DNA of 64,000 nt from Jejuia sp. UBA6058 (GTDB lineage Bacteria; Bacteroidota; Bacteroidia; Flavobacteriales; Flavobacteriaceae), in assembly GCA_002428965.1 (NCBI GenBank), contig DIYI01000019.1, positions 1 to 64,000 of the forward strand, read 5' to 3'. Positions within the stretch are counted from its first letter, which is position 1; every line of letters begins with the position of its first letter. The notes under the pieces are model-generated. The model saw only the letters and a program-made list of their open reading frames with translations. It had not been told where the DNA came from and searched no databases. A program made the position numbers and the translations under genes. Of this stretch, positions 52,076 through 61,928 are shown in pieces.

Positions 52076-52780
52076 TTAACCAATATTTAACACATCTCTC
52101 ATAGAAAACACCCCTGTTTTATCAACTAACCATTCTGCAGCTACTACTGCACCTAGAGCAAAACCTTGTCTGTTGTGCGCTATATGTTCTATGTTAATAG
52201 TATCTACGGTACTTGCGTAATTTACAGAGTGTGTTCCAGGAACATCTTCAATACGTTTAGCAACAATAGGAATACTTTTTTCTGCAGATTCACCAAGTTG
52301 CCATGAATCGTAATTTGCATTATTTTCTATAACGCCTTCTGCTAAAGTAATCGCTGTTCCGCTAGGAGCATCAAGTTTTTTGGTATGATGAATTTCTTCC
52401 ATGGTAACATTATACTGTTCTAGATTGCTCATCATTTTTGCTAAATTTTGATTTAGCTCAAAAAAGATATTCACACCTAAACTAAAATTCGATGCATAAA
52501 TAAAAGCACCGTTTTTTTCTTTGCAAAGGGCAACAGCTTTATCGTAATTATCTAACCAACCTGTGGTACCAGAAACAACAGGAACATTATTATTAAGGCA
52601 GTTAGTAATATTGCCATATGCCGCTGAAGGTAAACTAAAATCTATAGCAACATCCGCCTTAGTTATATCGTAACCTGAATCATCTTTATCTACTTTTAAA
52701 ACAATGGTGTGTCCTCTATCAATTGCAATTTTTTCAATGGTTCTGCCCATTCTCCCATACCCAAGTAATGCTATATTCAT
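52076..52780 (-). CDS. dapB: 4-hydroxy-tetrahydrodipicolinate reductase
   Basis: Lysine and diaminopimelate pathway reductase. The 234-residue protein has LGYGRMGRTIEK for dinucleotide binding, the IDFSLPSA motif, SGTTGW, and EIHHTKKLDAPSGTA with the catalytic histidines. Slightly short but complete. It lies between DUF5683 and lepB in the parA-parB operon region, a common location in Bacteroidota. Confidence 0.96.
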   Translation of the reverse strand: MNIALLGYGRMGRTIEKIAIDRGHTIVLKVDKDDSGYDITKADVAIDFSLPSAAYGNITNCLNNNVPVVSGTTGWLDNYDKAVALCKEKNGAFIYASNFSLGVNIFFELNQNLAKMMSNLEQYNVTMEEIHHTKKLDAPSGTAITLAEGVIENNANYDSWQLGESAEKSIPIVAKRIEDVPGTHSVNYASTVDTINIEHIAHNRQGFALGAVVAAEWLVDKTGVFSMRDVLNIG

Positions 52781-52853
52781 GTGCTGTTTTATTGTAACGC
52801 GTCAAAAGTAATCATTCAAAACTAATTTTAAATTGAAATAACTCTATTTCAAA

Positions 52854-53474
52854 CTAAAATTTAAAATTTAGTGATAGGCCAACGGTACTGCTACGGTCAA
52901 TTTCGTTCAATTCGTAGTGTGGTTCTAGAGTGAGGTTTTCATCTACATTATACTGCAATAAGTGAGCATCTACATTCGCATCAATAATGTTTAACGCATA
53001 AAGCCCAATAGTTGCTAAAAGCGAAATTTCTTTATTTCGCCTAAAAAGTTTTTGTGCACGAATTAACCCATCAGTTGTAACTCGTTCGGAAATTGCGTTA
53101 CCGTCAGCATCAAAAGTGTAGAATTCATCTGTTTGAAAACCTGCCAAACGACTTCGGTAGGCATCCCTATAGCGCCTATATTCCTTATCGTTGTTAAGAT
53201 AGAAATACATACCTGTACCTAAAGCACCATATACAATTGGGATTTTCCAGTATTTTTTATTGTAAGCTTGTCCTAAACCAGGTAAAACTGCAGATAAGAA
53301 AGCAGCTTTAGCAGGTCTTAAAGGATCTATTGGTTTTCGCTTAGGTATAATAGTATCAACCACAACAACAGTCTCTGGAATGCTGTCTGTGGATGATTTG
53401 TCTTTTTTTTGAGCTAAAGCTGAAAAGCAACAAGAAATAGCTATAACTAATGCTATTAAATTTTTATTTAGCAC
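52854..53474 (-). CDS. DUF5683 exported protein
   Basis: The 206-residue protein has a signal peptide (MLNKNLIALVIAISCCFSALA) and the DUF5683 signature AAFLSAVLPGLGQAYNKKYWKIPIVY (two membrane-like segments) followed by DKEYRRYRDAYRSRL. Its function is unknown; it is regularly found between parB and dapB in Bacteroidota, as here. The start overlaps the parB end by 11 bases, so translation is coupled. Confidence 0.9.
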   Translation of the reverse strand: MLNKNLIALVIAISCCFSALAQKKDKSSTDSIPETVVVVDTIIPKRKPIDPLRPAKAAFLSAVLPGLGQAYNKKYWKIPIVYGALGTGMYFYLNNDKEYRRYRDAYRSRLAGFQTDEFYTFDADGNAISERVTTDGLIRAQKLFRRNKEISLLATIGLYALNIIDANVDAHLLQYNVDENLTLEPHYELNEIDRSSTVGLSLNFKF

Positions 53475-54378
53475 GTTGCACTAATTTTTTTATACGGTTA
53501 AAATCTTCTTCCGAATGAAAGGGAATAATAATTTTTCCTTTACCGTTTTTTGAGACTTTAACGTCTATTTTGTGCCCAAAGTATTCTGAGAATTCTTTTA
53601 TGCCTTTTTTAACATGTTTAGGCATTTCATCATCGCTTGTATTCTCATTACTTTGAGAAGTAGAAGTTTTTGGGGTGTTATGTTCTCGAACTAATTCCTC
53701 GGTTTCTCGTACTGATAGTTTTTTTGATAAAATATCTTCATAAATATCTAACTGTTCACTTTGATCTTCAATGGCAATTAAAGCACGCCCATGACCCATA
53801 GAAATAAAACCATCGCGCATGCCAGTTTGAATAATAGGGTCTAGTTTTAATAATCTTAGGTAGTTAGCAATAGTAGAGCGCTTTTTGCCCACGCGCTCGC
53901 TCATTTGCTCCTGCGTTAAATTTATTTCATCAATTAAACGTTGGTAAGACAAGGCAATTTCAATAGGGTCGAGGTCTTGACGTTGAATATTTTCAACCAA
54001 TGCCATTTCCAAAGATTCCTGATCATTCGCTATTCTAATGTATGCAGGAATGGTTTCCAAACCTACCAATTTTGAAGCGCGATATCTACGTTCTCCAGAA
54101 ACCAGTTGGTATTTGTTGAAGTCTAATTTTCTAACCGTTATTGGCTGAATAATCCCTAATTCCCTAATTGATGATGCAAGCTCTTGTAAAGATTCTTCAC
54201 TAAAATTTGTTCTAGGCTGAAACGGATTTACTTCAATAGCTTCAATATCTAATTCAATAATATTACCTATAACTTTATCGGCACCTTCATCTTGGACCGA
54301 TTTAATATCGTTACTTGGATCTTTTAAAAGCGCTGATAAGCCTCTACCTAAAGCCTGTTTCTTTGTTGCCTTCGCCAT
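53464..54378 (-). CDS. parB: Chromosome partitioning protein ParB
   Basis: CTP-dependent DNA-clamp protein that binds parS sites near oriC. The 304-residue protein has SGERRYRASKLVGL (the CTPase/ParB-nuclease motif), the MALVENIQRQDLDPIEIA region, a helix-turn-helix (TQEQMSERVGKKRSTIANYL) and a C-terminal dimer domain after an S/T-rich linker. It follows parA by four bases. Identification is certain. Confidence 0.96.
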   Translation of the reverse strand: MAKATKKQALGRGLSALLKDPSNDIKSVQDEGADKVIGNIIELDIEAIEVNPFQPRTNFSEESLQELASSIRELGIIQPITVRKLDFNKYQLVSGERRYRASKLVGLETIPAYIRIANDQESLEMALVENIQRQDLDPIEIALSYQRLIDEINLTQEQMSERVGKKRSTIANYLRLLKLDPIIQTGMRDGFISMGHGRALIAIEDQSEQLDIYEDILSKKLSVRETEELVREHNTPKTSTSQSNENTSDDEMPKHVKKGIKEFSEYFGHKIDVKVSKNGKGKIIIPFHSEEDFNRIKKLVQRAK

Positions 54379-54382
54379 AATT

Positions 54383-55147
54383 TTAGGAGTTTTTAGTGAT
54401 AATTTCTTCTGCCAAACTTAAATAGTTGCTTGCACCTTTACTACCTGCATCGTAATTAATAATACTTTCCCCATAACTAGGAGCCTCACTCAAACGCACA
54501 TTGCGCTGAATGATTGTTTGAAATACCATATCATTAAAATGCTTTTGTACTTCTTCAACCACCTGGTTAGATAAACGCAACCTGGAGTCGTACATGGTTA
54601 AAAGCAACCCTTCATAATCTAAATTGGCGTTATGCACTTTTTGAACACTTTTTATGGTATTTAATAGTTTTCCTAAACCTTCTAATGCAAAATACTCACA
54701 TTGTATTGGTATTAATACTGAGTCGGCAGCAGTTAAAGCATTTAGTGTTAATAAACCCAGTGAAGGTGCGCAGTCTATCAAAATAAAATCATAGTCATTT
54801 TTTATACCTTCAACCGCTTTTTTTAGCATATACTCACGTTCATCTTTATCAACAAGCTCAATTTCAATGGCCACAAGGTCTATATGAGCTGGAATAATAT
54901 CTAAATTAGGAGTATCAGTTGCAATAGTAGCTTCTTTTGCAGAGTTTGTATGCTCAAGAAGCTGATAGGTTCCTATTTCAACACTTTCTACATCTATTCC
55001 TAAACCAGAGGTTGCGTTTGCTTGCGGGTCTGCATCTATCAATAAAACTTTCTTTTCAAGAACACCAAGTGAAGCTGCCAAATTTACTGATGTTGTTGTT
55101 TTGCCTACGCCTCCTTTTTGGTTAGCAATTGCAATGATTTTACCCAT
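54383..55147 (-). CDS. parA: Chromosome partitioning ATPase ParA
   Basis: Deviant Walker ATPase that moves ParB-bound origins. I use ATG 55147 (254 residues), giving MGKIIAIANQKGGVGKTTT; the frame can extend 11 residues upstream, but the conserved start is here. KGGVGKTTTSVNLAA is the Walker A, LIDADPQANATSGLG the switch, and LIDCAPSLGLLTLNAL the Walker B. It is the first gene of the parA-parB-DUF5683-dapB-lepB group. Confidence 0.96.
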   Translation of the reverse strand: MGKIIAIANQKGGVGKTTTSVNLAASLGVLEKKVLLIDADPQANATSGLGIDVESVEIGTYQLLEHTNSAKEATIATDTPNLDIIPAHIDLVAIEIELVDKDEREYMLKKAVEGIKNDYDFILIDCAPSLGLLTLNALTAADSVLIPIQCEYFALEGLGKLLNTIKSVQKVHNANLDYEGLLLTMYDSRLRLSNQVVEEVQKHFNDMVFQTIIQRNVRLSEAPSYGESIINYDAGSKGASNYLSLAEEIITKNS

Positions 55148-55226
55148 TAAATGATTTGGTTTTAAAAGGTAAAAATACAATTATTTACCAGTAATAAAAA
55201 CCGAATTTGTTAACAGTTATTTAAAT

Positions 55227-55253
55227 AAAAAGGTGCTTGTTTTAGCACCTTTT
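55227..55253 (-). terminator. Terminator after the M16 peptidase gene
   Basis: The stem AAAAAGGTGCT / AGCACCTTTT with a TGTTTT loop lies about 23 bases beyond the minus-strand M16 stop. Confidence 0.85.
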
Positions 55254-55275
55254 AGTTATTGGAAATAAGTAAAAC

Positions 55276-58125
55276 TTAAATTTCTGGATTATGTATACCT
55301 ATTATAGCGCCTTTCGTCAAATACTTTTTTGCTACATTTTGTAAATCGGCTTTTGTAAGAGCATTCACGTTTTCTTCAAAGTTGAAAACTTCCTTTGCGT
55401 TTTTGTCTTGATAATCAGCATTTTTAAGAAGCCCTAGCCAAAATCGGTTTTTCTTTATATTTTCTTTATAGTCTAGAATTTGTGCTTTTTTAACCTTTTC
55501 CAAATCTTCATCAGTTGGCCCTTCAGCAACAAGTTTATTAACTTCCGCTAACGCAGCAGCTTTTAATTTATCAACATTTTCAGGTCCACAGGGGAAGTTG
55601 ATACTAAAATTAAACCAACCATACGGAATTTTATTAATATTCCCTCTCGCGCCAACACCATAAACACCTCCTTCATCTTCTCTTAGTTTTTCAATTAACT
55701 TTATAGATAACACTTCGCCAAGACTTTTAAATGCATGAGCTTCTTTAGGATCATATTTTGTTTCTCCTTGAAACCTAATTTGTACAGAACTTTTTGGATC
55801 TTTCCCTTTATAAACGATTTTTTCATGAGCACCACTTAAAGGTCTAAAATCATGCACTTTATATATTTCTTTTTCTTCAGTTGATGGTAGGCTAGCTAAA
55901 TACGTTTCGCTGTATTCCATTAGCTTTTCCTCGTCTATATTGCCAACAAAATAGAATTTGAAATCACCAGCATTCGCAAAACGTTCTTGATACTTCTTAT
56001 AAGCTAGATCATAATCCGCTTTATCTAGCTTTTCTGCATTTGGAAACCCTGTGAATCTTGGGCTCTTACCATTTATAAATTTACCCATTTCAATTTGATA
56101 ATAAATTTGAGGATTGGATAGGACGTTTCCTAAAAATGCTTTTTGTTTGTTTATATAAGAATTAAAAGCTTTTTGGTCTTTATTTAAAGAGGTGAAGTAT
56201 AGATGGGTCATTTGAAAAAGCGTTTCAAAATCTTTAGGTGTTGAAGAACCCGAAAGCTGTTCACTTAAACTTCTAATACTAGGATTTACGCCAACAATTT
56301 TACCTGACATCATTTTGCCCATTTCTACTTTACTGAATCCATTAATACCAGCTTCTGTTAATCCACCATTTGCAAAGGCAGTGGCTTTTATTTCTTCATC
56401 AGAATACAACGAAGTACCACCAAAGCTGAAGGCATTAAATAAAATTTCATCATTTTTAAAATCAGTTATTTTATACGTAACGGTTGCCCCATTACTTAAG
56501 GTTAATATTGTTGTGTCCAATTCATCATCTTTTGTTATATCGATAATATTTCCCTTATCTGGTAAATTTGTAATCAGAGAATTTTCTAAGATTTCATCTT
56601 CGTAAGGCTTCAATTCAGCGGTTTTAAGATTATCCAGTAATTCTTGAACCTCCTCTTTTGTTACCTGTTTAAGACCTTCCTTTTTTGGACCAGTTAAAAT
56701 AACTACACGATTATCATCTTTAATATAATCTTGTATTAAAGCGTTTACTTCTTCAAGGGTTATTTTAGGAAGTGTTTTTTTATGATAGTTATATTCCCAT
56801 TCAATCCCTGGGATGGGCTCATCGGTTAAAAAATTTCTAACATATTCTCCGACAATTCTTTTAGATTCTGTTTTGTCTTTGTCTTTAAAAGCTTTTTCCA
56901 TACGGGATATCATTTTTTTCTTCGCTCTTTCAAGTTCTCCTTTATTGAATCCGAAACGTTTCACTTTTTCATTTTCTTCTAGAAGTGTTTGTAGTGCCTT
57001 AAGTTGACCAGTTTCACTTGATACCGCAAAAGATTGATAAGCATCTTTAGTTTTTGCCCAGGTACCACCGTGATAGGTGTAGCCATATACAAAAGGAGGA
57101 TTTTCTGAATTTCTGAGATCATTTAGACGACTATTGATCATACCTGAAAAAAGTGATTCAACCATTGAATGTCTATATTCATCAACGGTCTTATTAGATT
57201 TACTATCACCTTTATCCTTAAACATTACTTGTACTCGAGAAAAAGTTGCTTCTTCATCAGATTCTATGGCAATAAATGTTTCATCATGGTTTGGTACGGT
57301 AAAAACTTCTCTTGGTCTAGGGTTTTCTGGAACTGGAATTTTACCAAAATGAGATTGGATTTTTTCTTCTAAAGTCGCCACGTCAATATCACCTACCGCC
57401 ATAACCGCCATTAAATCTGGTCTGTACCAATCTTTATAAAAACGTCTGATAGTTTCGTAATCGAAATTTTCTATAATTTCCTTTTTGCCAATTGGGAGTC
57501 GTTTTGCGTATTTAGAGCCATACAAAACCTTTGGTAAGTAGTTTTGCATCATGCGTTCATCCGCACCCTTTCCGAGTCTATATTCTTCAAGAACAACACC
57601 ACGCTCTTTATCTATTTCTTCATCCGTTAACAAAGCATTGTGTGCCCAATCCTCAAGTATTTGAAATCCTTTCTCAAGTTTTTCAGGGTCATCACTGGGT
57701 ATTGGTAAAATGTATACCGTTTCATCAAAACTGGTATAGGCATTTAGATGAGAACCAAATTTTACACCTATACTTTGAAGATAATCCACTAGGTCGTTTT
57801 TTTCAAAATTCTTGGTACCATTAAAATTCATGTGTTCCATAAAATGGGCCAGACCTTGCTGATCTTCATCTTCTAAAATTGAACCTGCTTTAACCGCTAA
57901 GCGCAATTCTACTTTGTTTTCGGGTTTGCCGTTTTTTTTTATATAATATCTTACGCCATTGCTTAGTGTACCTATTTTAACATCAGAAGCAGTAGGAATG
58001 TTTTTTGATGTAATTTCTTTTGATGTGCTATTAACGGGCTGGTTTTCTTCAGAAATAATTTTGCTTTGAGAATTGCAAGCTAAAAGAAGAACAGTCAATC
58101 CTAAATGTAAGAGGCCTTTTTTCAT
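55276..58125 (-). CDS. M16-family zinc peptidase lipoprotein (two-domain, pitrilysin-like)
   Basis: The 949-residue protein has a lipobox (Cys17 in LLAC) and two M16 halves. The catalytic HFMEH (His94, Glu97, His98) is intact, and the second metal-ligand Glu lies in the downstream DKERGVVLEEYRLG region; the second half is non-catalytic, as in the family. Such lipidated M16 proteases are common in Bacteroidota envelopes. The substrate is unknown. It has its own terminator and is not in operon with parA. Confidence 0.93.
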   Translation of the reverse strand: MKKGLLHLGLTVLLLACNSQSKIISEENQPVNSTSKEITSKNIPTASDVKIGTLSNGVRYYIKKNGKPENKVELRLAVKAGSILEDEDQQGLAHFMEHMNFNGTKNFEKNDLVDYLQSIGVKFGSHLNAYTSFDETVYILPIPSDDPEKLEKGFQILEDWAHNALLTDEEIDKERGVVLEEYRLGKGADERMMQNYLPKVLYGSKYAKRLPIGKKEIIENFDYETIRRFYKDWYRPDLMAVMAVGDIDVATLEEKIQSHFGKIPVPENPRPREVFTVPNHDETFIAIESDEEATFSRVQVMFKDKGDSKSNKTVDEYRHSMVESLFSGMINSRLNDLRNSENPPFVYGYTYHGGTWAKTKDAYQSFAVSSETGQLKALQTLLEENEKVKRFGFNKGELERAKKKMISRMEKAFKDKDKTESKRIVGEYVRNFLTDEPIPGIEWEYNYHKKTLPKITLEEVNALIQDYIKDDNRVVILTGPKKEGLKQVTKEEVQELLDNLKTAELKPYEDEILENSLITNLPDKGNIIDITKDDELDTTILTLSNGATVTYKITDFKNDEILFNAFSFGGTSLYSDEEIKATAFANGGLTEAGINGFSKVEMGKMMSGKIVGVNPSIRSLSEQLSGSSTPKDFETLFQMTHLYFTSLNKDQKAFNSYINKQKAFLGNVLSNPQIYYQIEMGKFINGKSPRFTGFPNAEKLDKADYDLAYKKYQERFANAGDFKFYFVGNIDEEKLMEYSETYLASLPSTEEKEIYKVHDFRPLSGAHEKIVYKGKDPKSSVQIRFQGETKYDPKEAHAFKSLGEVLSIKLIEKLREDEGGVYGVGARGNINKIPYGWFNFSINFPCGPENVDKLKAAALAEVNKLVAEGPTDEDLEKVKKAQILDYKENIKKNRFWLGLLKNADYQDKNAKEVFNFEENVNALTKADLQNVAKKYLTKGAIIGIHNPEI

Positions 58126-58244
58126 TTTTGTCGTTTTTTAATTGAAGTACTAAATATACTACAAATAGAGGGGCGCAGTAGTACTTTTAATAAAATTTAA
58201 CTAATAAGTAGATTGCCTTAGAAGTTTTGTTTTTTTACTTAATT

Positions 58245-60620
58245 CTAGTTCGTTCTTTTGGTTTCTTCCTCGTTACCAAACTGGCGCCTTTTTGTATTAA
58301 TGTTTTTATTGCCAAAATTGTAACGAAGCGAAAATCTAACATATCGATTATTCCGCTGTTGCCCGTATACTTGTCTTACTCCATTAACAGTAGACTCTAA
58401 ATTGTTTAGCGCTGAGGTATTGAAGATATCTTTTACAACAATAGAAAATTGTAAGTTGTTATTTAGGAGTTTTTTACTGTAACCTAAATCTAAACTAAAA
58501 GTACTACCAACTGAAAATAGCCCATACTTAACTTCAGATTCGTAATTAGCATTGATTTGTAAGTTGTTAGCTTGATTTAATTTGATGTTATTATTACTTG
58601 AGGCGATGTATGCAAATCCATTTTGAAGTGGTGCATCAAAAGGTTTTGTAAATTCACTTTTTATATGGATTAAGGTGAAATTGTTTTGGCTTTGTAACCA
58701 TTTTACCTTGTTAAAAGTATAACTCTCGCCTAAGCCAAAAATATATTGGTTTAAAAAGTTGTCTCTAGTTACAATTTGAGTATTAGTTTCAATATCTGAA
58801 GTAAAGATTGTTCCAGACATTTCCTTTTTAATATTCAAAAATAGATTAGTTGTTAAATTTCGTTTGTAAGTATGTTTTAACTCAAAGTTGTCAGTAAAAG
58901 AAGGTTGTAAAAAAGGATTGCCTTCACTATAAGTATTGCTGCTTATAAACACTCTAAACGGGTTTAAGTTGTTAAAGTTTGGTCTTTCAATACGCTTGCT
59001 GTAGCTAAAAGAAAAGCTATTGTTGTCATCTTTGTCATAAGCTAAATATGCGGTTGGGAATATTTTAGAATAGCTATTCTTATTTGTTTCATTTAAATCT
59101 TGTGAGAATCCTTCAGTTTGTGTGCTTTCATATCTCAAACCAAGTTGCATTTGCCATTTATCATTAATGGTTTTATTAGTGCTAACATAAAAAGCTTGGT
59201 TGTTTTCTTTGTATTCAAAGGTGTTAGAAATGTTATTGTCTTTAATTGGAGAACCGCTTTCAGTGTTAAAAAATTCTAAGCCACTATTACTATTAATACT
59301 ACTTATTCTTGCACCATAAGATACATTGATGGTTTTAAGTGGATGTTCCATATCCACTTTTAGACTTTTATTTTCTATAGATTGAATAGAGGTTGAAATA
59401 GCAGCAAGATTAAGGTTTTTGAAAGCGTTATTGGTGTCAAAGCTTTCGGTTCTAAATACTCTATTTCTATCAGCTTCATAGGTGAAATAGTCAGCATCTA
59501 TCGATAAAGTTCTTCCTAAAGTATCAAGTTTTGTGGAGGCGTGTAAATTTAAAGAATGACTTAAGCGTGTTTGATTTTCATTTCCATTATTTACTAAAAG
59601 CGAATCTATAGTACTTGTTGAATTAATGATACGTGTAATACTACGGTCATTAATGCCCGGTTTAGTTTGGTTTGCGAAATATTGAATACCTATTGTAGTA
59701 GTATTAGATATATCATAATCTAAAAGTAATCTTCCTGAAAGTGCTTTTTTTCTCTCTTTAGTGTCTATGTCAATATCCCAAGTACTATTTGGATAGTACA
59801 CTTGGAAATCTTCAACCCCACGAATATTGCCTATAGTTTTATCAATACTAGCGGATAGATTAAGCTTGTTTTTTCTATAAGAAAAGCTGTTTCTGAAATT
59901 TGTGAAATTGTAAGTATCCATATTATGAAGTAATGAAATGGTGTTCTTCCAAGAATTTTGCACACCACTTTTAAGTATAATATTTATTAAACCGCCATTT
60001 CCGGCAGCATCATATTTAGCTGGTGGTGCTGTAATTACTTCAATTTTTTTAATATCCTCTCCCGAAATACTATTCAAGTAATTTGTAAGTTCTTCTCCAG
60101 TTAAAGGAATTAGCCTTCCGTTTATCATAACTTGAGAGTTGCCCTTTCCAAAAATCGCTATGCCACTATCGTTTGCTTGTAATCCAGGAGTTACTTTCAA
60201 GGCATCCATAGCATCTCCATTACTAGCAGCAATACTGTTACTAACATTAAATACAATGCGATCTGCTTTTTGTTCCACTAACTTTTTTCTACTTGTAATA
60301 ACAACTTCATCCAAGGTATTTGTATCCTCTTTCAGTATTATGGTATTCAAATTGGTATCACTATTAATAAACAAGTCTTTAGAATAGCTAGTATATCCAA
60401 TAAAACTAATGGTAAGTTTATACTTTCCTTCTTTTGCTTGTAGACTAAAGTTGCCGTCAATATCGGTAATGCTTCCAATAATTTTATTGTTTTCATTTTG
60501 AAGAACAATATTTGCGCCAGTTACAGGGCCTAAGTTGTCTATAACTTTGCCTTTTAAAGAGATCTGAGAGAATGTTATTAATGGAAATACTAATACAAGA
60601 ATTAAAATAATGCGTTTCAT
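58245..60620 (-). CDS. TonB-dependent receptor-like outer membrane beta-barrel protein
   Basis: A 791-residue receptor: signal peptide (MKRIILILVLVFPLITFSQ), carboxypeptidase-regulatory-like domain (about 20-110), plug with DIKKIEVITAPPAKYDAAGNGG and a C-terminal barrel ending in a Lys/Arg-rich tail. It is a paralog of the receptor at 32051-34426. Its promoter (near-consensus CATATTTG, 60663-60656 on the minus strand) is preceded by three copies of GTTCGACTTT-type sites, and the upstream gene is an AraC regulator. Regulation by that neighbour is the likely reading. Confidence 0.88.
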   Translation of the reverse strand: MKRIILILVLVFPLITFSQISLKGKVIDNLGPVTGANIVLQNENNKIIGSITDIDGNFSLQAKEGKYKLTISFIGYTSYSKDLFINSDTNLNTIILKEDTNTLDEVVITSRKKLVEQKADRIVFNVSNSIAASNGDAMDALKVTPGLQANDSGIAIFGKGNSQVMINGRLIPLTGEELTNYLNSISGEDIKKIEVITAPPAKYDAAGNGGLINIILKSGVQNSWKNTISLLHNMDTYNFTNFRNSFSYRKNKLNLSASIDKTIGNIRGVEDFQVYYPNSTWDIDIDTKERKKALSGRLLLDYDISNTTTIGIQYFANQTKPGINDRSITRIINSTSTIDSLLVNNGNENQTRLSHSLNLHASTKLDTLGRTLSIDADYFTYEADRNRVFRTESFDTNNAFKNLNLAAISTSIQSIENKSLKVDMEHPLKTINVSYGARISSINSNSGLEFFNTESGSPIKDNNISNTFEYKENNQAFYVSTNKTINDKWQMQLGLRYESTQTEGFSQDLNETNKNSYSKIFPTAYLAYDKDDNNSFSFSYSKRIERPNFNNLNPFRVFISSNTYSEGNPFLQPSFTDNFELKHTYKRNLTTNLFLNIKKEMSGTIFTSDIETNTQIVTRDNFLNQYIFGLGESYTFNKVKWLQSQNNFTLIHIKSEFTKPFDAPLQNGFAYIASSNNNIKLNQANNLQINANYESEVKYGLFSVGSTFSLDLGYSKKLLNNNLQFSIVVKDIFNTSALNNLESTVNGVRQVYGQQRNNRYVRFSLRYNFGNKNINTKRRQFGNEEETKRTN

Positions 60621-60655
60621 AATGATTGATTTTTCTATTTACATTTTGTTTGATG

Positions 60656-60663
60656 CAAATATG
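60656..60663 (-). promoter_or_regulatory. Near-consensus -7 box before the receptor gene
   Basis: CATATTTG differs from TAnnTTTG only in its first base. It lies about 36 bases before the receptor ATG. No TTG -33 element is seen, consistent with a promoter that needs an activator. Confidence 0.45.
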
Positions 60664-60695
60664 CTTTGGCGAGATGAGCTGCACGACCGAATGTG

Positions 60696-60761
60696 AAAAG
60701 TCGAACGCATTTTTCAATAACAAATGCGTTCGACTTTATTTTTTAAAACGTTCGACTTTTT
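60696..60761. promoter_or_regulatory. Three-copy GTTCGACTTT operator-like array
   Basis: CGTTCGACTTT occurs at 60727-60737 and 60749-60759 as direct repeats 21 bases apart, and inverted (AAAGTCGAACG) at 60697-60707. The inverted and first direct copies also form a 16-bp hairpin (AAAGTCGAACGCATTT). The array is about 33-98 bases upstream of the receptor -7 box, the usual position for activator sites. It lies between the stop of the AraC gene and the receptor gene. Confidence 0.6.
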
Positions 60762-60775
60762 ACGAGCCCCAGGTT

Positions 60776-61900
60776 TTATAGGGCTTTTCGGAATGCAGTA
60801 GGTGTTTTTCCAGTGTGTTTTTTAAATGCAGTATTGAAGGAAGATTTCGAATTAAAACCCACTTCGTACAAAATTTCTAGTACTGTATGTTTTTTTTTAG
60901 TTGGATCCTGAAGTATTGATTTTGCTTTTTCAATACGATAGTTATTTACAAAATCGAAAAAGTGCTGACCAAGTTCCTGATTTATTAAAATGGATAAATC
61001 TCTATGTGGTATATCAATTTGCTCAGATAAATTTTTTACGGTAAGTGAAGGATCTAAAAACGGTTCTTCAGTTTCCATATAAGATTTAAGAGTTTCTATT
61101 TCTTTTTGTTTAGGTTTTTCTTCCGCTTTTGATAACAACTCTTTTGATAACTGAAGCTTCACGCCAATACCTCTAAATAATTTTGGAGATAATAATGCTT
61201 TAAACACAAGCCAAAAGCTAAAGAATAAACCAAATGCTAAAAGTATTATTCTAAATACATTTATAGCATCAATATCCAAATTTGAGTAATCTCGTAAGTA
61301 ACCTTTTATAAAGGTTAATAGTTGCCCAATAAGAATGAAAATAAGCAGTTGTTTTACCCAACGGTAATTGTCAAAAGCGTCTTTTCCTGTATAATTTTCT
61401 AATAGTAGTTTTTTGTATCTAATCACATAATAAATTTCAGCTACGATGTATGCCAGTTCAAGAATTGTAGTAGATACATCTATAAATTTAAATTCTGAAG
61501 TTTCAGAAGAGTTAGATAGAAAGTCATGTTGAGATTCTGCAGATACAAGGAAAAAATTGGGCATTAAAATTAAAATGAAAATTAGCCAAGGTACAGCATG
61601 AATTAGGTGTTTTGTTTGTAATTTAAAATCTGAATAGATAATTGATAAAATATACAGAAATAGTAAAGGATCTTTAAAACTTGATAGTTGCATTCTAAGC
61701 ATCTCAATACTCAGTGGTAGCGCAATAAAATTCCGGTAGAAGAAAAAACTAATGTCTAATGCTGTAACAATTAAAAAACCTGCAAGGAGTTGATTGCTAA
61801 GTTTTTTAGTGGTTTTTACGGATAATAAAAAAGCTGAAAGAAGAAAAAATAAAAGTACTATTACAAAACTTACAATACTGATTACTGAATCGTTATCCAT
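60776..61900 (-). CDS. AraC-family regulator with multi-pass membrane N-terminus
   Basis: The 374-residue protein has about seven membrane segments (residues 6-235) and a C-terminal AraC double helix-turn-helix (about 270-374): LTVKNLSEQIDIPHRDLSI and LEILYEVGFNSKSSFNTAFKKHTGKTPTAF. It is the second protein of this design in the window. It directly precedes the array of GTTCGACTTT sites and the receptor gene on the same strand, so it is the likely controller of that receptor; the sensed ligand is unknown. Confidence 0.88.
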   Translation of the reverse strand: MDNDSVISIVSFVIVLLFFLLSAFLLSVKTTKKLSNQLLAGFLIVTALDISFFFYRNFIALPLSIEMLRMQLSSFKDPLLFLYILSIIYSDFKLQTKHLIHAVPWLIFILILMPNFFLVSAESQHDFLSNSSETSEFKFIDVSTTILELAYIVAEIYYVIRYKKLLLENYTGKDAFDNYRWVKQLLIFILIGQLLTFIKGYLRDYSNLDIDAINVFRIILLAFGLFFSFWLVFKALLSPKLFRGIGVKLQLSKELLSKAEEKPKQKEIETLKSYMETEEPFLDPSLTVKNLSEQIDIPHRDLSILINQELGQHFFDFVNNYRIEKAKSILQDPTKKKHTVLEILYEVGFNSKSSFNTAFKKHTGKTPTAFRKAL

Positions 61901-61928
61901 AGATTTTATGCCTTAAAGAGTAGAAATT

